A stretch of DNA of 64,000 nt from Candidatus Accumulibacter affinis (GTDB taxonomy: Bacteria > Pseudomonadota > Gammaproteobacteria > Burkholderiales > Rhodocyclaceae). The stretch is from assembly GCA_016713625.1 (NCBI GenBank), contig JADJOT010000010.1:558001-622000 (forward strand), written 5' to 3'. Of this stretch, positions 1-7,719 are shown in pieces; the stretch's first letter is position 1, and each line of letters starts with the position of its first letter. Under the pieces are notes generated by a model. It had not been told where the DNA came from, searched no databases, and worked only from the letters and a program-made list of their open reading frames with translations. The position numbers were made by a program, and so were the translations under genes.

Positions 1-204
1 GACATTGCCGGTCTGCTCGAGGGCAACGTCTTTCCCTTGGCCAGGGAGCAGAGCGAGCTACTCGGCAAGCCGACCGTAAAGGCTCTGGCCGATACCGCCG
101 GCTTCCTCAAGGAGCAAGGCAAGGTCGATAGCGTTCAGAGCGACTATGCGCCCTTCGTTTCCAGCGCCTACATCAGCAAGGCCAGCACGCTCGCTGCCAG
201 GTAG
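1..204 (+). CDS. ABC transporter substrate-binding protein (taurine/sulfonate/nitrate type), C-terminal part
   Basis: The reading frame is open from base 1 to a TAG at 202..204, giving the last 67 residues of a protein whose start lies outside the window. The residues (FLKEQGKVDSVQSDYAPFVS near the end) look like the C-terminal lobe of a TauA/SsuA/NitT periplasmic binding protein. An ABC ATPase and a permease of the same importer class follow at once on the same strand, which is the main support. Such proteins capture the ligand in the periplasm and deliver it to the permease. The substrate cannot be read from this fragment; a nearby YeeE/YedE pair makes a sulfur compound plausible. Confidence 0.7.
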   Translation, partial: DIAGLLEGNVFPLAREQSELLGKPTVKALADTAGFLKEQGKVDSVQSDYAPFVSSAYISKASTLAAR

Positions 205-233
205 CCGCCCGAGCGACCGAGCGATCACAGTCC

Positions 234-1022
234 ATGTCCAGACTCGTCATTGACCAGGTGACCGTTCACTACCCGGGCGCTGCTCGGGGTGTGGCGGCCC
301 TGCAGGATGTTTCACTGGTCATCGACCCCGAACAACTGGTAGTCGCTCTCGGCCCCTCGGGTTGCGGCAAGACGACCTTGCTCAACCTGATTGCCGGTTT
401 TCTGCAGCCGACGAGTGGGCGAATCCTGCTCGACGATCGGCTGGTTTCCGGGCCGTCCGCGGAACGTGGGGTGGTGTTTCAGGATGATGCGCTGTTGCCC
501 TGGTTGAACGTTCTGGACAACGTGGCTTTCGGATTGCAGTTGCGCGGACTTCCGGGGGCAGAACGCGAGGCGATGGCCCGCCGGACGCTGCAACTCGTTG
601 ACCTCCAGGGGTTCGAACAGCATCCTATCTGGCAGCTCTCCGGCGGGATGCGACAGCGCGTCGGGCTCGCGCGCGGGCTGGCTGCGGACCCGCGCGTTCT
701 GCTGCTGGACGAGCCCTTCGCAGCCCTCGATGCGTTCACTCGCGAACAGATGCAGGAACTACTTCTGCGTCTGTGGCGAAAGACCCGCAAACAAGTCTTT
801 CTCATTACCCACGATCTGGAAGAAGCCGTGTTTCTGGCGACAGACCTGATCCTGCTCTCGCCACGACCCGGTCGAGTGGCCGAACGGATAAAGCTGGACT
901 TCGGCCACCGTCATGCCAATGGTGAATCCGCACGCAGCATCAAGTCGGATCCACGCTTCATCGAAACCCGTGAGCACGTTCTCTCACTGGTCTTTGCCCA
1001 ACGCGAGGTCAGCACCACATGA
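234..1022 (+). CDS. ABC transporter ATP-binding protein, TauB/SsuB-like
   Basis: A 262-residue ATPase with Walker A (GPSGCGKTTLL, about residue 41), Q-loop, ABC signature (LSGGMRQRVGLA, about 135), Walker B (VLLLDEPFAALD, about 155) and the switch histidine (LITHD). This is the cytoplasmic energising subunit of the importer whose binding protein precedes it and whose permease follows. The stop overlaps the permease start by four bases (ATGA), so translation is probably coupled. The family handles taurine, alkanesulfonates or nitrate; the ATPase alone does not tell which. Confidence 0.9.
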   Translation: MSRLVIDQVTVHYPGAARGVAALQDVSLVIDPEQLVVALGPSGCGKTTLLNLIAGFLQPTSGRILLDDRLVSGPSAERGVVFQDDALLPWLNVLDNVAFGLQLRGLPGAEREAMARRTLQLVDLQGFEQHPIWQLSGGMRQRVGLARGLAADPRVLLLDEPFAALDAFTREQMQELLLRLWRKTRKQVFLITHDLEEAVFLATDLILLSPRPGRVAERIKLDFGHRHANGESARSIKSDPRFIETREHVLSLVFAQREVSTT

Positions 1023-1885
1023 CACCCACCGAAATGAGTATCGGCGACGATTCGCAATCGCTGGCGTTCGCAAGCGAGCTGGCTGCCAAGCCGGCACGCC
1101 TGGCCGGGAACTTCTTGCTCAGCGTCAACACCATCAGTACCCTAACCATCATCTTCTTGCTTGTTGTGTGGTGGGCCACGACCACGGCTGGACTCATCGC
1201 CCCCCTGTTCCTTCCCTCGCCTCAAGCTGTGCTCGGCAAGTTCTGGCTGGTAACCACCAAGGGATTCATGGACTCGACGCTCTGGCAACATCTCGCGGCA
1301 AGCCTGGGTCGGGTAGTCTGCGCGCTCATCGCCGCCGTCGTCCTGGCCATACCGACTGGGATCGCGATCGGTCTCTCACGAATCGCGCAGGGCGTGCTTG
1401 ATCCCCTCATCGAGCTCTATCGTCCGGTGCCGCCGCTCGCCTACCTACCGCTGATCGTCATCTGGTTCGGGATTGGCGAGTTGTCCAAGGTCTTGCTGAT
1501 CTTCCTGGCGATCTATGCGCCAATCGCGATTGCCACAGCGGGCGGCGTTCGCCAGGTCTCGCAGAACCGACTGCGCGCTGCACAGTCCCTGGGAGCGACG
1601 CGTTTCCAGTTGCTGCGTTACGTGGTGCTGCCCAGCGCCGTCCCCGACATCCTGACCGGTATTCGCATCGGTCTGGGAACCGGCTGGTCGACACTCGTTG
1701 CCGCGGAACTGGTCGCCGCGACGAGCGGCCTGGGGTTCATGGTGCAGTCGGCCGCACAGTTCCTGGTGACCGACGTCGTCATCCTGGGTATTGCCGTGAT
1801 CGCCATCATTGCCTTTGCGCTCGAGCTCTCCCTGCGCGCCCTATCCCGTCGCCTGGCCCCGTGGCGTGAGCAGGGCATAAGCTGA
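1019..1885 (+). CDS. ABC transporter permease, TauC/SsuC-like
   Basis: A 288-residue inner-membrane protein with about six hydrophobic segments and the EAA-type coupling motif (AAQSLGATRFQLLRYVVLPS, about residues 185-205) that docks on the ATPase. It is the membrane channel of the three-part importer, last in the order binding protein-ATPase-permease. The N-terminus (about 35 residues) is polar and longer than in many relatives, but the ATG overlaps the ATPase stop and is the natural start. Substrate not resolved; sulfonate or taurine is favoured over nitrate only by context. Confidence 0.88.
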   Translation: MTPTEMSIGDDSQSLAFASELAAKPARLAGNFLLSVNTISTLTIIFLLVVWWATTTAGLIAPLFLPSPQAVLGKFWLVTTKGFMDSTLWQHLAASLGRVVCALIAAVVLAIPTGIAIGLSRIAQGVLDPLIELYRPVPPLAYLPLIVIWFGIGELSKVLLIFLAIYAPIAIATAGGVRQVSQNRLRAAQSLGATRFQLLRYVVLPSAVPDILTGIRIGLGTGWSTLVAAELVAATSGLGFMVQSAAQFLVTDVVILGIAVIAIIAFALELSLRALSRRLAPWREQGIS

Positions 1886-1932
1886 ATGGCGACGCGACGA
1901 TGGTGCGATCCGTCAGGGAGCGAGCACTGTGC

Positions 1933-2382
1933 TCAGCTATCGGCAACTGCCTCATCGGCGTCGTCTTGTCTACGTTCCTGGTCATACCAGGCGTGCGCCT
2001 CGAGCCCGAAAAACAAGGCGATGACGAATACCGCCGCGGGCAGGGAACCTGCCCACAGACCGACGACTCCTGGCCCTGGGCAGTAACCGGCGAGCCCCCA
2101 GCCGATACCGAAAAGCGTGCTGCCGACGATCAGTGGCGCGTTGATCTCTCGCCGGGTGGACAATTGCAGATCATCGTCAGGCAATGTGCGTCGCCGCTTG
2201 CCGGCGTATGCGAAGCCCACAGCCGCACAGCCAATGGCGCCGATCATCACCAGTGCCAGTGAGGGGTCCCAGCGTCCGGTTACATCCAGGAAGGCCAGAA
2301 CTTTCAGTGGATCGGTCATCCCCGCGAGAATCAACCCCAGACCAAACAAGGTGCCGCTGATGAACGCCGTGAGCAACTTCAT
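1933..2382 (-). CDS. YeeE/YedE family membrane protein, small half
   Basis: A 149-residue integral membrane protein with about four hydrophobic helices and the motif GYCPGPGVVGLWAG (about residue 105), whose cysteine is typical of the YeeE/YedE (DUF6691) family linked to thiosulfate or other sulfur-compound uptake. It follows its partner gene (stop of the partner at 2384) almost without gap on the minus strand. Two half-size proteins together correspond to one full-length YeeE. It converges on the sulfonate-type ABC genes, so the two units sit tail to tail. Confidence 0.8.
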   Translation of the reverse strand: MKLLTAFISGTLFGLGLILAGMTDPLKVLAFLDVTGRWDPSLALVMIGAIGCAAVGFAYAGKRRRTLPDDDLQLSTRREINAPLIVGSTLFGIGWGLAGYCPGPGVVGLWAGSLPAAVFVIALFFGLEAHAWYDQERRQDDADEAVADS

Positions 2383-2383
2383 T

Positions 2384-2836
2384 TCACACTCCCGCTACGT
2401 GACGCGTCATGAAGACCGTCGCCACGCCAGCGCTCATGAAGATCAATACAGCAACCAGCGAGCGCGGTGAAAACCGGGCGAGACCGCACACGCCGTGGCC
2501 GCTGGTACAGCCGTTGGCGAGCCGCGTCCCGAAGCCCACCAGCAGACCGCCAACGACCAGTTGCCCCCATTCCCATGGCGAACCGGGAGAGAAACTGCTT
2601 TGCGGCAGGCTGCCACGGTGAACGGCAGCCCACAGCCAGGGCGCTGCCAGCAGTCCGAGAATGAAGGCGAATCGCCACCCACTGTCGCCGTCGACTCGGA
2701 TCAACAAGCCGCCCAGGATGCCGCTGATGCCGGCGATGCGCCCGTTCCACAGCACAAGAACGACGCTGGCAAAGCCGATGAGAATTCCGCCGGATAGTGC
2801 TTGCCAAGGGGTGAAAGCGCTCCAGTCGACACTCAC
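2384..2836 (-). CDS. YeeE/YedE family membrane protein, large half with CTSGHG motif
   Basis: The frame is open to 3136, but hydrophobic YeeE-like sequence starts only at VSVDWSAFTPWQAL, encoded from a GTG at 2836 with GGAG about eight bases upstream, so this start was chosen (150 residues). The motif NGCTSGHGVCGLARFSPRS carries two conserved cysteines of the YeeE/YedE family, proposed to relay sulfur species across the membrane. The downstream partner at 1933..2382 supplies the other half. There is no rhodanese or TusA gene next to it. An upstream start would add a polar stretch unlike the family. Confidence 0.75.
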   Translation of the reverse strand: MSVDWSAFTPWQALSGGILIGFASVVLVLWNGRIAGISGILGGLLIRVDGDSGWRFAFILGLLAAPWLWAAVHRGSLPQSSFSPGSPWEWGQLVVGGLLVGFGTRLANGCTSGHGVCGLARFSPRSLVAVLIFMSAGVATVFMTRHVAGV

Positions 2837-3094
2837 GCGAGACTCCAGATCATAAAAAATCACCAGGCTGGGCTGTGCTCCGGCGCTTGCGAACGAAGTT
2901 TTCTGTCTTTGCTTATAACTCCTGTTCGATAAGCAAATGGGAAGGAAATCGTTTCTCGCGGGGACCAGGCGATCTACAGTCAGCGTTCCGATGTCCCGTC
3001 GCCAGCTGATAGGTACCTGCCATGTGTCTCTCGTCCAGCAACCCCGATCCCCGCACCAGACCCTCCTGCCACGCCGCTTCCTGGAGTAGAACCA

Positions 3095-3943
3095 ATGCCA
3101 CTGACCGATCTCGTTCAACATCTCAACAATCAGCACAATAGTCTGCCGGCTGGCCGCTTCACCGCCAGGTTTCGATCCTCAGGCGATGGACAGGTGTTCG
3201 CCCATTTCGCGAATCTTGCCCTCGAATCGGTATTCCTTCCCATCACCGCCATGCCTTCCCACCGCATCCATGGGCATGCAGCAGCCTTGCGGGTCTACGG
3301 CCTGACGACAGGCAACCCGGTCAGCGCGGATGCGGTTTTCGTCCTTCCGGTCGATGATCAGGAATTCGTCTACGTCGATCGTCTGGTGCGCACCCTGCAT
3401 GCACTCAGCTACCTCGCCCGCCCACTTCGCGGCACGCTACTGCTCAAGGTGAACCGGCGCCACGTGATGAGCGTGCCGACCGACCACGGCCTCGCGTTCG
3501 AGGAAATTCTCCGCTCTTGCGGACTCACCCCGCAACAGATCACACTCGAACTTGATGCTGATGGCCTGGACGATGTCGATCACTTCGCACGGGCAGTCAC
3601 CGCTTACCGACAACGCGGATATGGCATCGCCTTGAGCGGCTTTGGACGAAGCTCGATTGATCTTTCCCTGGTACGCGCGCTGCAACCGGATATCGTCAAG
3701 TTCGATCTTCTGCTTCTGGTTTCGACCCGACCGCTTGAAGGGCTGATCGATGAAATTCACGATGTGGGCGCCAAGGTGGCGATCGAGGGTCCGAATGACA
3801 TTCAGTGGCAGCCTTTCGCGGGCAATACACGTGCCGACCTGTTCCAGCCGCGGCAGCCCGTCGAGCGTTGGGTATCCTCGTCCCAGCGCCACCCAGGCGG
3901 CGCAACGGCCGCTCTACTCGGGAAGAAATTCCACTCCTGCTGA
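3095..3943 (+). CDS. EAL-domain-like protein, probably catalytically inactive
   Basis: A 282-residue protein with GGAG nine bases before its ATG. Residues about 130-250 follow the fold of EAL c-di-GMP phosphodiesterases: ITLELDADG where the E(A/V)L-type strand lies, YGIALSGFGRSSIDLSLVRALQPDIVKFD for the DDFGTG-to-K(I/F)D region, and VAIEGPND for the late glutamate motif. The EAL signature and the two aspartates of DDFGTG are missing, so hydrolysis is unlikely and a sensing or protein-binding role is inferred. No GGDEF, receiver or PAS domain is visible. It is divergent from the YeeE/YedE pair. Confidence 0.6.
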   Translation: MPLTDLVQHLNNQHNSLPAGRFTARFRSSGDGQVFAHFANLALESVFLPITAMPSHRIHGHAAALRVYGLTTGNPVSADAVFVLPVDDQEFVYVDRLVRTLHALSYLARPLRGTLLLKVNRRHVMSVPTDHGLAFEEILRSCGLTPQQITLELDADGLDDVDHFARAVTAYRQRGYGIALSGFGRSSIDLSLVRALQPDIVKFDLLLLVSTRPLEGLIDEIHDVGAKVAIEGPNDIQWQPFAGNTRADLFQPRQPVERWVSSSQRHPGGATAALLGKKFHSC

Positions 3944-4175
3944 GCGGCGCCACCGCTCTCGAGATCAGCCACGCAGCGCTCCAGGGCCCAACGCGTCGGC
4001 TTGTGCGAGCGACCATCGTCCAGGCCTTGGTGCACCCCCGGACTTTCCTGCACGTAGTCGAGTTGGCGGTTCTTGATTCGACAGCCACTCACCGCGGCGA
4101 AGCGCACGGCGAGCACCAGCGTGCTCGCCAGGTGTGTGGCGGAGGTTCAGCCATCCAGGCTGTGCCCTCGCGGCG

Positions 4176-4184
4176 TGCTAGAAT
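4176..4184 (+). promoter_or_regulatory. Candidate extended -10 element before thiS
   Basis: TGCTAGAAT matches an extended -10 box (TGN followed by TAGAAT). It ends only ten bases before the thiS ATG at 4194, and there is no Shine-Dalgarno sequence between them, so a leaderless or near-leaderless transcript is possible. No convincing -35 hexamer lies 17 bases upstream. Confidence 0.3.
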
Positions 4185-4193
4185 TCCATCCCC

Positions 4194-4394
4194 ATGGAAC
4201 TCCTGATCAACGGCGAAAGCCGCCAATTTGCCTCGCCGCTGACGGTGACCGAACTCGTGCTGGCTCTCCATCACGCGGGCAAGCGGATCGCCGTCGAATG
4301 TAACGGCGAAATCGTTCCGCGTGGCCGGCATGGCGAAACGCTGCTGGCCGATGGTGACCGGATCGAGATCGTCGTTGCCGTCGGTGGCGGCTGA
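4194..4394 (+). CDS. thiS: Sulfur carrier protein ThiS
   Basis: A 66-residue ubiquitin-like protein beginning MELLINGESRQF and ending in a glycine-rich tail (AVGGG), the C-terminal glycine being adenylated by ThiF and thiocarboxylated to supply sulfur for the thiazole ring of thiamine. Size and ends match ThiS. thiG follows 31 bases later on the same strand, the usual pair. No thiF or thiE is in the window. No TPP-riboswitch-like leader could be recognised in the preceding 250 bases. Confidence 0.93.
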   Translation: MELLINGESRQFASPLTVTELVLALHHAGKRIAVECNGEIVPRGRHGETLLADGDRIEIVVAVGGG

Positions 4395-4425
4395 GCCTCA
4401 CTGACAAGCCGAGAAGCGAAAACAC

Positions 4426-5220
4426 ATGCCATCTTCCCCACATAGCCTGACGGTCGCCGGCAGGACCTACCGTTCGCGTCTGCTCGTCGGTACCGGCAAG
4501 TACCGGGATTTCGCCGAGACTCGGGCCGCCATCGATGCTTCTGGCGCCGAGATCGTCACGGTCGCGATTCGCCGCACCAACATCGGCCAGAATGCCGGTG
4601 AACCGAACCTGCTCGAGGTGTTGCCACCGTCGCAATTCACCATCCTCCCCAACACCGCCGGCTGCTACACCGCGGTAGACGCGGTGCGCACGCTGCGGCT
4701 GGCGCGTGAGCTGCTCGACGGGCATGCGCTGTGCAAGCTGGAAGTCCTCGGCGACCCGACCAACCTGTTCCCGAACATGCCGGAAACGCTCAAGGCAGCG
4801 GAGACCCTGGTCAAGGAGGGTTTCGCGGTGATGGTGTATTGTGCCGACGATCCGATCCAGGCGAGAATGCTTGAGGAACTCGGCTGCGTCGCGGTGATGC
4901 CGCTGGCCTCGCTGATCGGTTCCGGAATGGGTATCGTCAATCCCTGGAATCTGCGCCTGATCATCGACCAGGCGCAGGTGCCGGTGCTGGTCGATGCCGG
5001 TGTCGGCACCGCCTCGGACGCGGCGATCGCGATGGAGCTCGGTTGCGACGGCGTGCTGATGAACACCGCCATTGCGCATGCCCGTGATCCCCTGCTGATG
5101 GCCAGTGCGATGAAGAAGGCCGTCGAGGCCGGGCGCGAGGCCTTCCTCGCCGGGCGCATGCCGCGCAAGTACTATTCGGCCGACCCCTCGTCGCCGACGA
5201 CAGGCCTGATCGGTTCCTGA
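4426..5220 (+). CDS. thiG: Thiazole synthase ThiG
   Basis: A 264-residue TIM-barrel enzyme that builds the thiazole phosphate of thiamine from deoxyxylulose phosphate, dehydroglycine and ThiS thiocarboxylate. Family landmarks are SRLLVGTGKY near the start, NTAGCYTA, the Schiff-base lysine context CKLEVLGDPTNLFPN (about residue 106) and the phosphate-binding DAGVGTASDAAIAMELGCDG (about 190). It is directly downstream of thiS and two bases ahead of trmB, so the three probably share a transcript. Confidence 0.95.
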   Translation: MPSSPHSLTVAGRTYRSRLLVGTGKYRDFAETRAAIDASGAEIVTVAIRRTNIGQNAGEPNLLEVLPPSQFTILPNTAGCYTAVDAVRTLRLARELLDGHALCKLEVLGDPTNLFPNMPETLKAAETLVKEGFAVMVYCADDPIQARMLEELGCVAVMPLASLIGSGMGIVNPWNLRLIIDQAQVPVLVDAGVGTASDAAIAMELGCDGVLMNTAIAHARDPLLMASAMKKAVEAGREAFLAGRMPRKYYSADPSSPTTGLIGS

Positions 5221-5222
5221 CC

Positions 5223-5966
5223 ATGGTGGCTGAGGAGTCCGTGTCGACGGCCGCTCAGACCGCGCATATCCGCAGTTTCGTTCGCCGTCAGGGGCGGCTG
5301 TCGAACGCCCAGCAGCGTTACCACGAAACGATGATGGCGACGATCGGCGTTCCCTACGTCGCGGCGCCGCTCGATCTCGACGCACTGTTCGGGCGGACGG
5401 CGCCGCGGATTCTCGAAATCGGCTTCGGCATGGGCGAGACTTCGGCAGCGATTGCCGCCCGGCATCCTGAAAACGACTACCTCGGCATCGAAGTACACAC
5501 GCCTGGCGTCGGCAGCCTGTGCAAGCTGGTCGCCGAACTCGGCCTGCACAATCAGCGCATCGTCCAGCACGACGCCGTCGAGGTGCTGCGCGACATGCTG
5601 GCGCCGGCCACTCTCTCCGGGGTGCACATCTTTTTCCCCGATCCGTGGCCAAAATCACGTCACCACAAGCGGCGTCTGCTGCAGCCGCCGTTCGTTGCGC
5701 TGCTCGCCAGCCGACTACAGGCCGGCGGATACCTGCACTGCGCGACCGACTGGGAGGATTACGCGCAGCAGATGCTGGCCGTGCTCGCCGCCGAGAAGTC
5801 GCTCGAAAACACGGCGAGCGGTTATGCGCCGCGTCCCGACCATCGACCGCAGACCAGGTTCGAGCAGCGCGGCTTGCGGCTCGGACACGGCGTCTGGGAC
5901 CTGGTCTTTCGCCGCCGGCCGGATTCATTCCAGTCGGAAGATGACCGGCAGGATCAACTCGCGTGA
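5223..5966 (+). CDS. trmB: tRNA (guanine-N7-)-methyltransferase TrmB
   Basis: A 247-residue class I methyltransferase that makes m7G46 in the variable loop of tRNAs. It shows the SAM motif ILEIGFGMGETSAAIA (about residue 61) and the TrmB signature FFPDPWPKSRHHKRRL (about 138), plus a C-terminal ATDWEDYAQQM segment. It starts two bases after the thiG stop. Its 3' end overlaps the convergent TonB-like gene by 42 bases. Confidence 0.94.
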   Translation: MVAEESVSTAAQTAHIRSFVRRQGRLSNAQQRYHETMMATIGVPYVAAPLDLDALFGRTAPRILEIGFGMGETSAAIAARHPENDYLGIEVHTPGVGSLCKLVAELGLHNQRIVQHDAVEVLRDMLAPATLSGVHIFFPDPWPKSRHHKRRLLQPPFVALLASRLQAGGYLHCATDWEDYAQQMLAVLAAEKSLENTASGYAPRPDHRPQTRFEQRGLRLGHGVWDLVFRRRPDSFQSEDDRQDQLA

Positions 5967-6449
5967 GTGGGCCCAGTTCACGCGGCCCATCGCGTACGCT
6001 GCTTTTACCGCCGCCTGGTCGAGGATGGCATGGCCGCTGCTGGCGGCGATGCTGACGTCGGTGATGCTGCCGTCGTCGGCAAGGGTCAGCAGCAGGCGCA
6101 CTTCGCCTTCGAGGCCGCGCGCGATGGCTGCGGGCGGATAATACAGGTGCTGCGACAGTTTGTGCTGCGCGGCTTCGACCTGATGTTTGGCCACCGCCTT
6201 GCTCACCGGTGGCCCGCTGCGAGTGGCCCGCGAGGCAGGCGGCGGCGGTTTGGCGGGTGTCGGGTCGGCGCTCAGGGTGTTCTTCAGCAGCGGCTCGTCG
6301 CTGCGTGGCGGCGCCTTCTCGGGCAGGCGCAGCGACGCCGCCAGTGGCGGCGGTATTGGTGGTGCAGCAAACTTCAGGGCGTCCCAAGACAGCACGACGG
6401 CGTGCACAAAGAGCGACAGGGCGAGGGCGAGAAGCAGGCGGGACGGCAT
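5925..6449 (-). CDS. TonB-like energy-transducing protein
   Basis: A 174-residue protein from ATG 6449 (MPSRLLLALALSLFVHAVVL), with an N-terminal membrane anchor, a proline-rich spacer (PPIPPPLAASLRLPEKAPP) and a C-terminal TonB fold (YYPPAAIARGLEGEVRLLLT ... ILDQAAVKAAYAMG). TonB proteins pass proton-motive energy from ExbBD to outer-membrane receptors. No exbB, exbD or receptor gene is adjacent, so partner and substrate are unknown. The frame is open further upstream, but the membrane anchor fixes the start near 6449. Confidence 0.8.
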   Translation of the reverse strand: MPSRLLLALALSLFVHAVVLSWDALKFAAPPIPPPLAASLRLPEKAPPRSDEPLLKNTLSADPTPAKPPPPASRATRSGPPVSKAVAKHQVEAAQHKLSQHLYYPPAAIARGLEGEVRLLLTLADDGSITDVSIAASSGHAILDQAAVKAAYAMGRVNWAHSRELILPVIFRLE

Positions 6450-6531
6450 GGGCGTGACATTGTGCAGCAAAAGCGTTCGCCAGGCACGCGCAGAAGGCCA
6501 GCTAGCAGAGAGGTTGGAAGGGAGGAAGCGG

Positions 6532-7695
6532 TTGAGGTATTTGATTGCAAGACTCGGCAGATGGGCTTTGCTCGTTGGCTGCCTGCTGGCCGCCCCGGCG
6601 TGGGCCGAGTTACCGGACCCGATTACCTTCGAATATGCCGTCGAGCGGGGTGACCTGCGCACCGTCAAGCGCTGGCTGGACGAGGGCCTGAGCCCTGAGT
6701 ACCAGGCGGCGCACATTGGTAGCGGTCTGATGGTCGCCGCCTGGTACGGCCAGCTCGAGCTGATGGCGCTGTTCGTCGAGCGCGGTGCCGACCTGCGGCG
6801 CAGCAACCGCCATGGCGAACAGGCACTGCAACTGGCCGCCTGGGGCGGGCATCGGGAAGCGGTCAACTGGCTGCTCGAACGGGGGGCGCCGCTGGACCGC
6901 GAAGGCAAGCAGTGGGGGGCGCTGCACTACGCGGTCTTCAACGGCCACGCCAAGCTGGTCAGCGACCTGCTGGCGCGTGGCGCCAACCTCAACGCGCGCG
7001 CTCCGAATGGCGCAACGCCCCTGATGCTGGCGGCTCGCGAAGGTCATGAGGACCTGGCGCGGGTCTTGCTTGAAGCAGGTGCCAGTCCGACGTTCCAAAG
7101 CGACTGGGGCGATAGCGCGCTGACCATGGCGATGCGCTACAACCATTTGCGGCTGGCCAAGATGATTTCCTCGCCCGAAGAGTTCGCGATTGCCGTCAAG
7201 GCGGCACCGGAGAGCTTTGGCGAAGCGACGCGCTCGGCGGCGGCACCGACCGCGATCGACGCTTTGTTGAAGGAAATCCGCACCGCCGAAGCCGAGGGGC
7301 GGCCGAGTGAGGAATTGCATCAGAAATTGCGCACCGCAGTCAGCGACCTGCGACGCGCCGGGTCGCCGCCGGTGGCACAGCGGCCGATGCCGCGCCCCTA
7401 CGTGCCACGCTCGATGGTGATCACCGCCCGCCGGGCGCAACCCGGCGCCGAGCGTGCGCAGTTGATGGTCGCGGGGACTGCTGCGGGGCCGCCCGTCGCG
7501 GCGCCGGCTGCCAGCACCACCGCTGCTGCCGCGGCAAAGACGCCAGGCCAGGTCAGCGCCGCCAAGGCGCGCAGCCTGGCGGCGGCGCAGGTGTCGGATC
7601 TGCTGCGGCAGATTCGCCTTGCCGAGGCGCAGGGACGACCGAGCGACCTACTCCGGCAACAGCTGGATCAGGCCGTCAAGGCGATGCAGCCGTAG
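6532..7695 (+). CDS. Secreted ankyrin-repeat protein
   Basis: The open frame starts at 6187, but a TTG at 6532 preceded by GGAGG six bases upstream opens a clear signal peptide (RYLIARLGRWALLVGCLLAA, cleavage near AWA/E), so this start was chosen (387 residues). Residues about 28-215 contain four to five ankyrin repeats (for example GEQALQLAAWGGHREAVNWL and GATPLMLAAREGHEDLARVL). The C-terminal third holds two diverged copies of an LL.(E/Q)IR.AEA.GRPS motif separated by an Ala/Pro-rich linker. A periplasmic protein-binding role is inferred; the partner is unknown. Confidence 0.8.
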   Translation: MRYLIARLGRWALLVGCLLAAPAWAELPDPITFEYAVERGDLRTVKRWLDEGLSPEYQAAHIGSGLMVAAWYGQLELMALFVERGADLRRSNRHGEQALQLAAWGGHREAVNWLLERGAPLDREGKQWGALHYAVFNGHAKLVSDLLARGANLNARAPNGATPLMLAAREGHEDLARVLLEAGASPTFQSDWGDSALTMAMRYNHLRLAKMISSPEEFAIAVKAAPESFGEATRSAAAPTAIDALLKEIRTAEAEGRPSEELHQKLRTAVSDLRRAGSPPVAQRPMPRPYVPRSMVITARRAQPGAERAQLMVAGTAAGPPVAAPAASTTAAAAAKTPGQVSAAKARSLAAAQVSDLLRQIRLAEAQGRPSDLLRQQLDQAVKAMQP

Positions 7696-7719
7696 GGTTT
7701 GCTGGCCAACCGGCGGCGG

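Noticed and set aside
3944..4193. Possible TPP riboswitch before thiS
   Set aside because: No THI-box core pattern could be recognised by eye; a covariance search would be needed.
4207..6387. 726-codon minus-strand ORF opposite thiS, thiG and trmB
   Set aside because: Its product is Arg/Pro/Ala-rich without family motifs and it lies antisense to three well-supported genes; long antisense frames are common in high-GC DNA.
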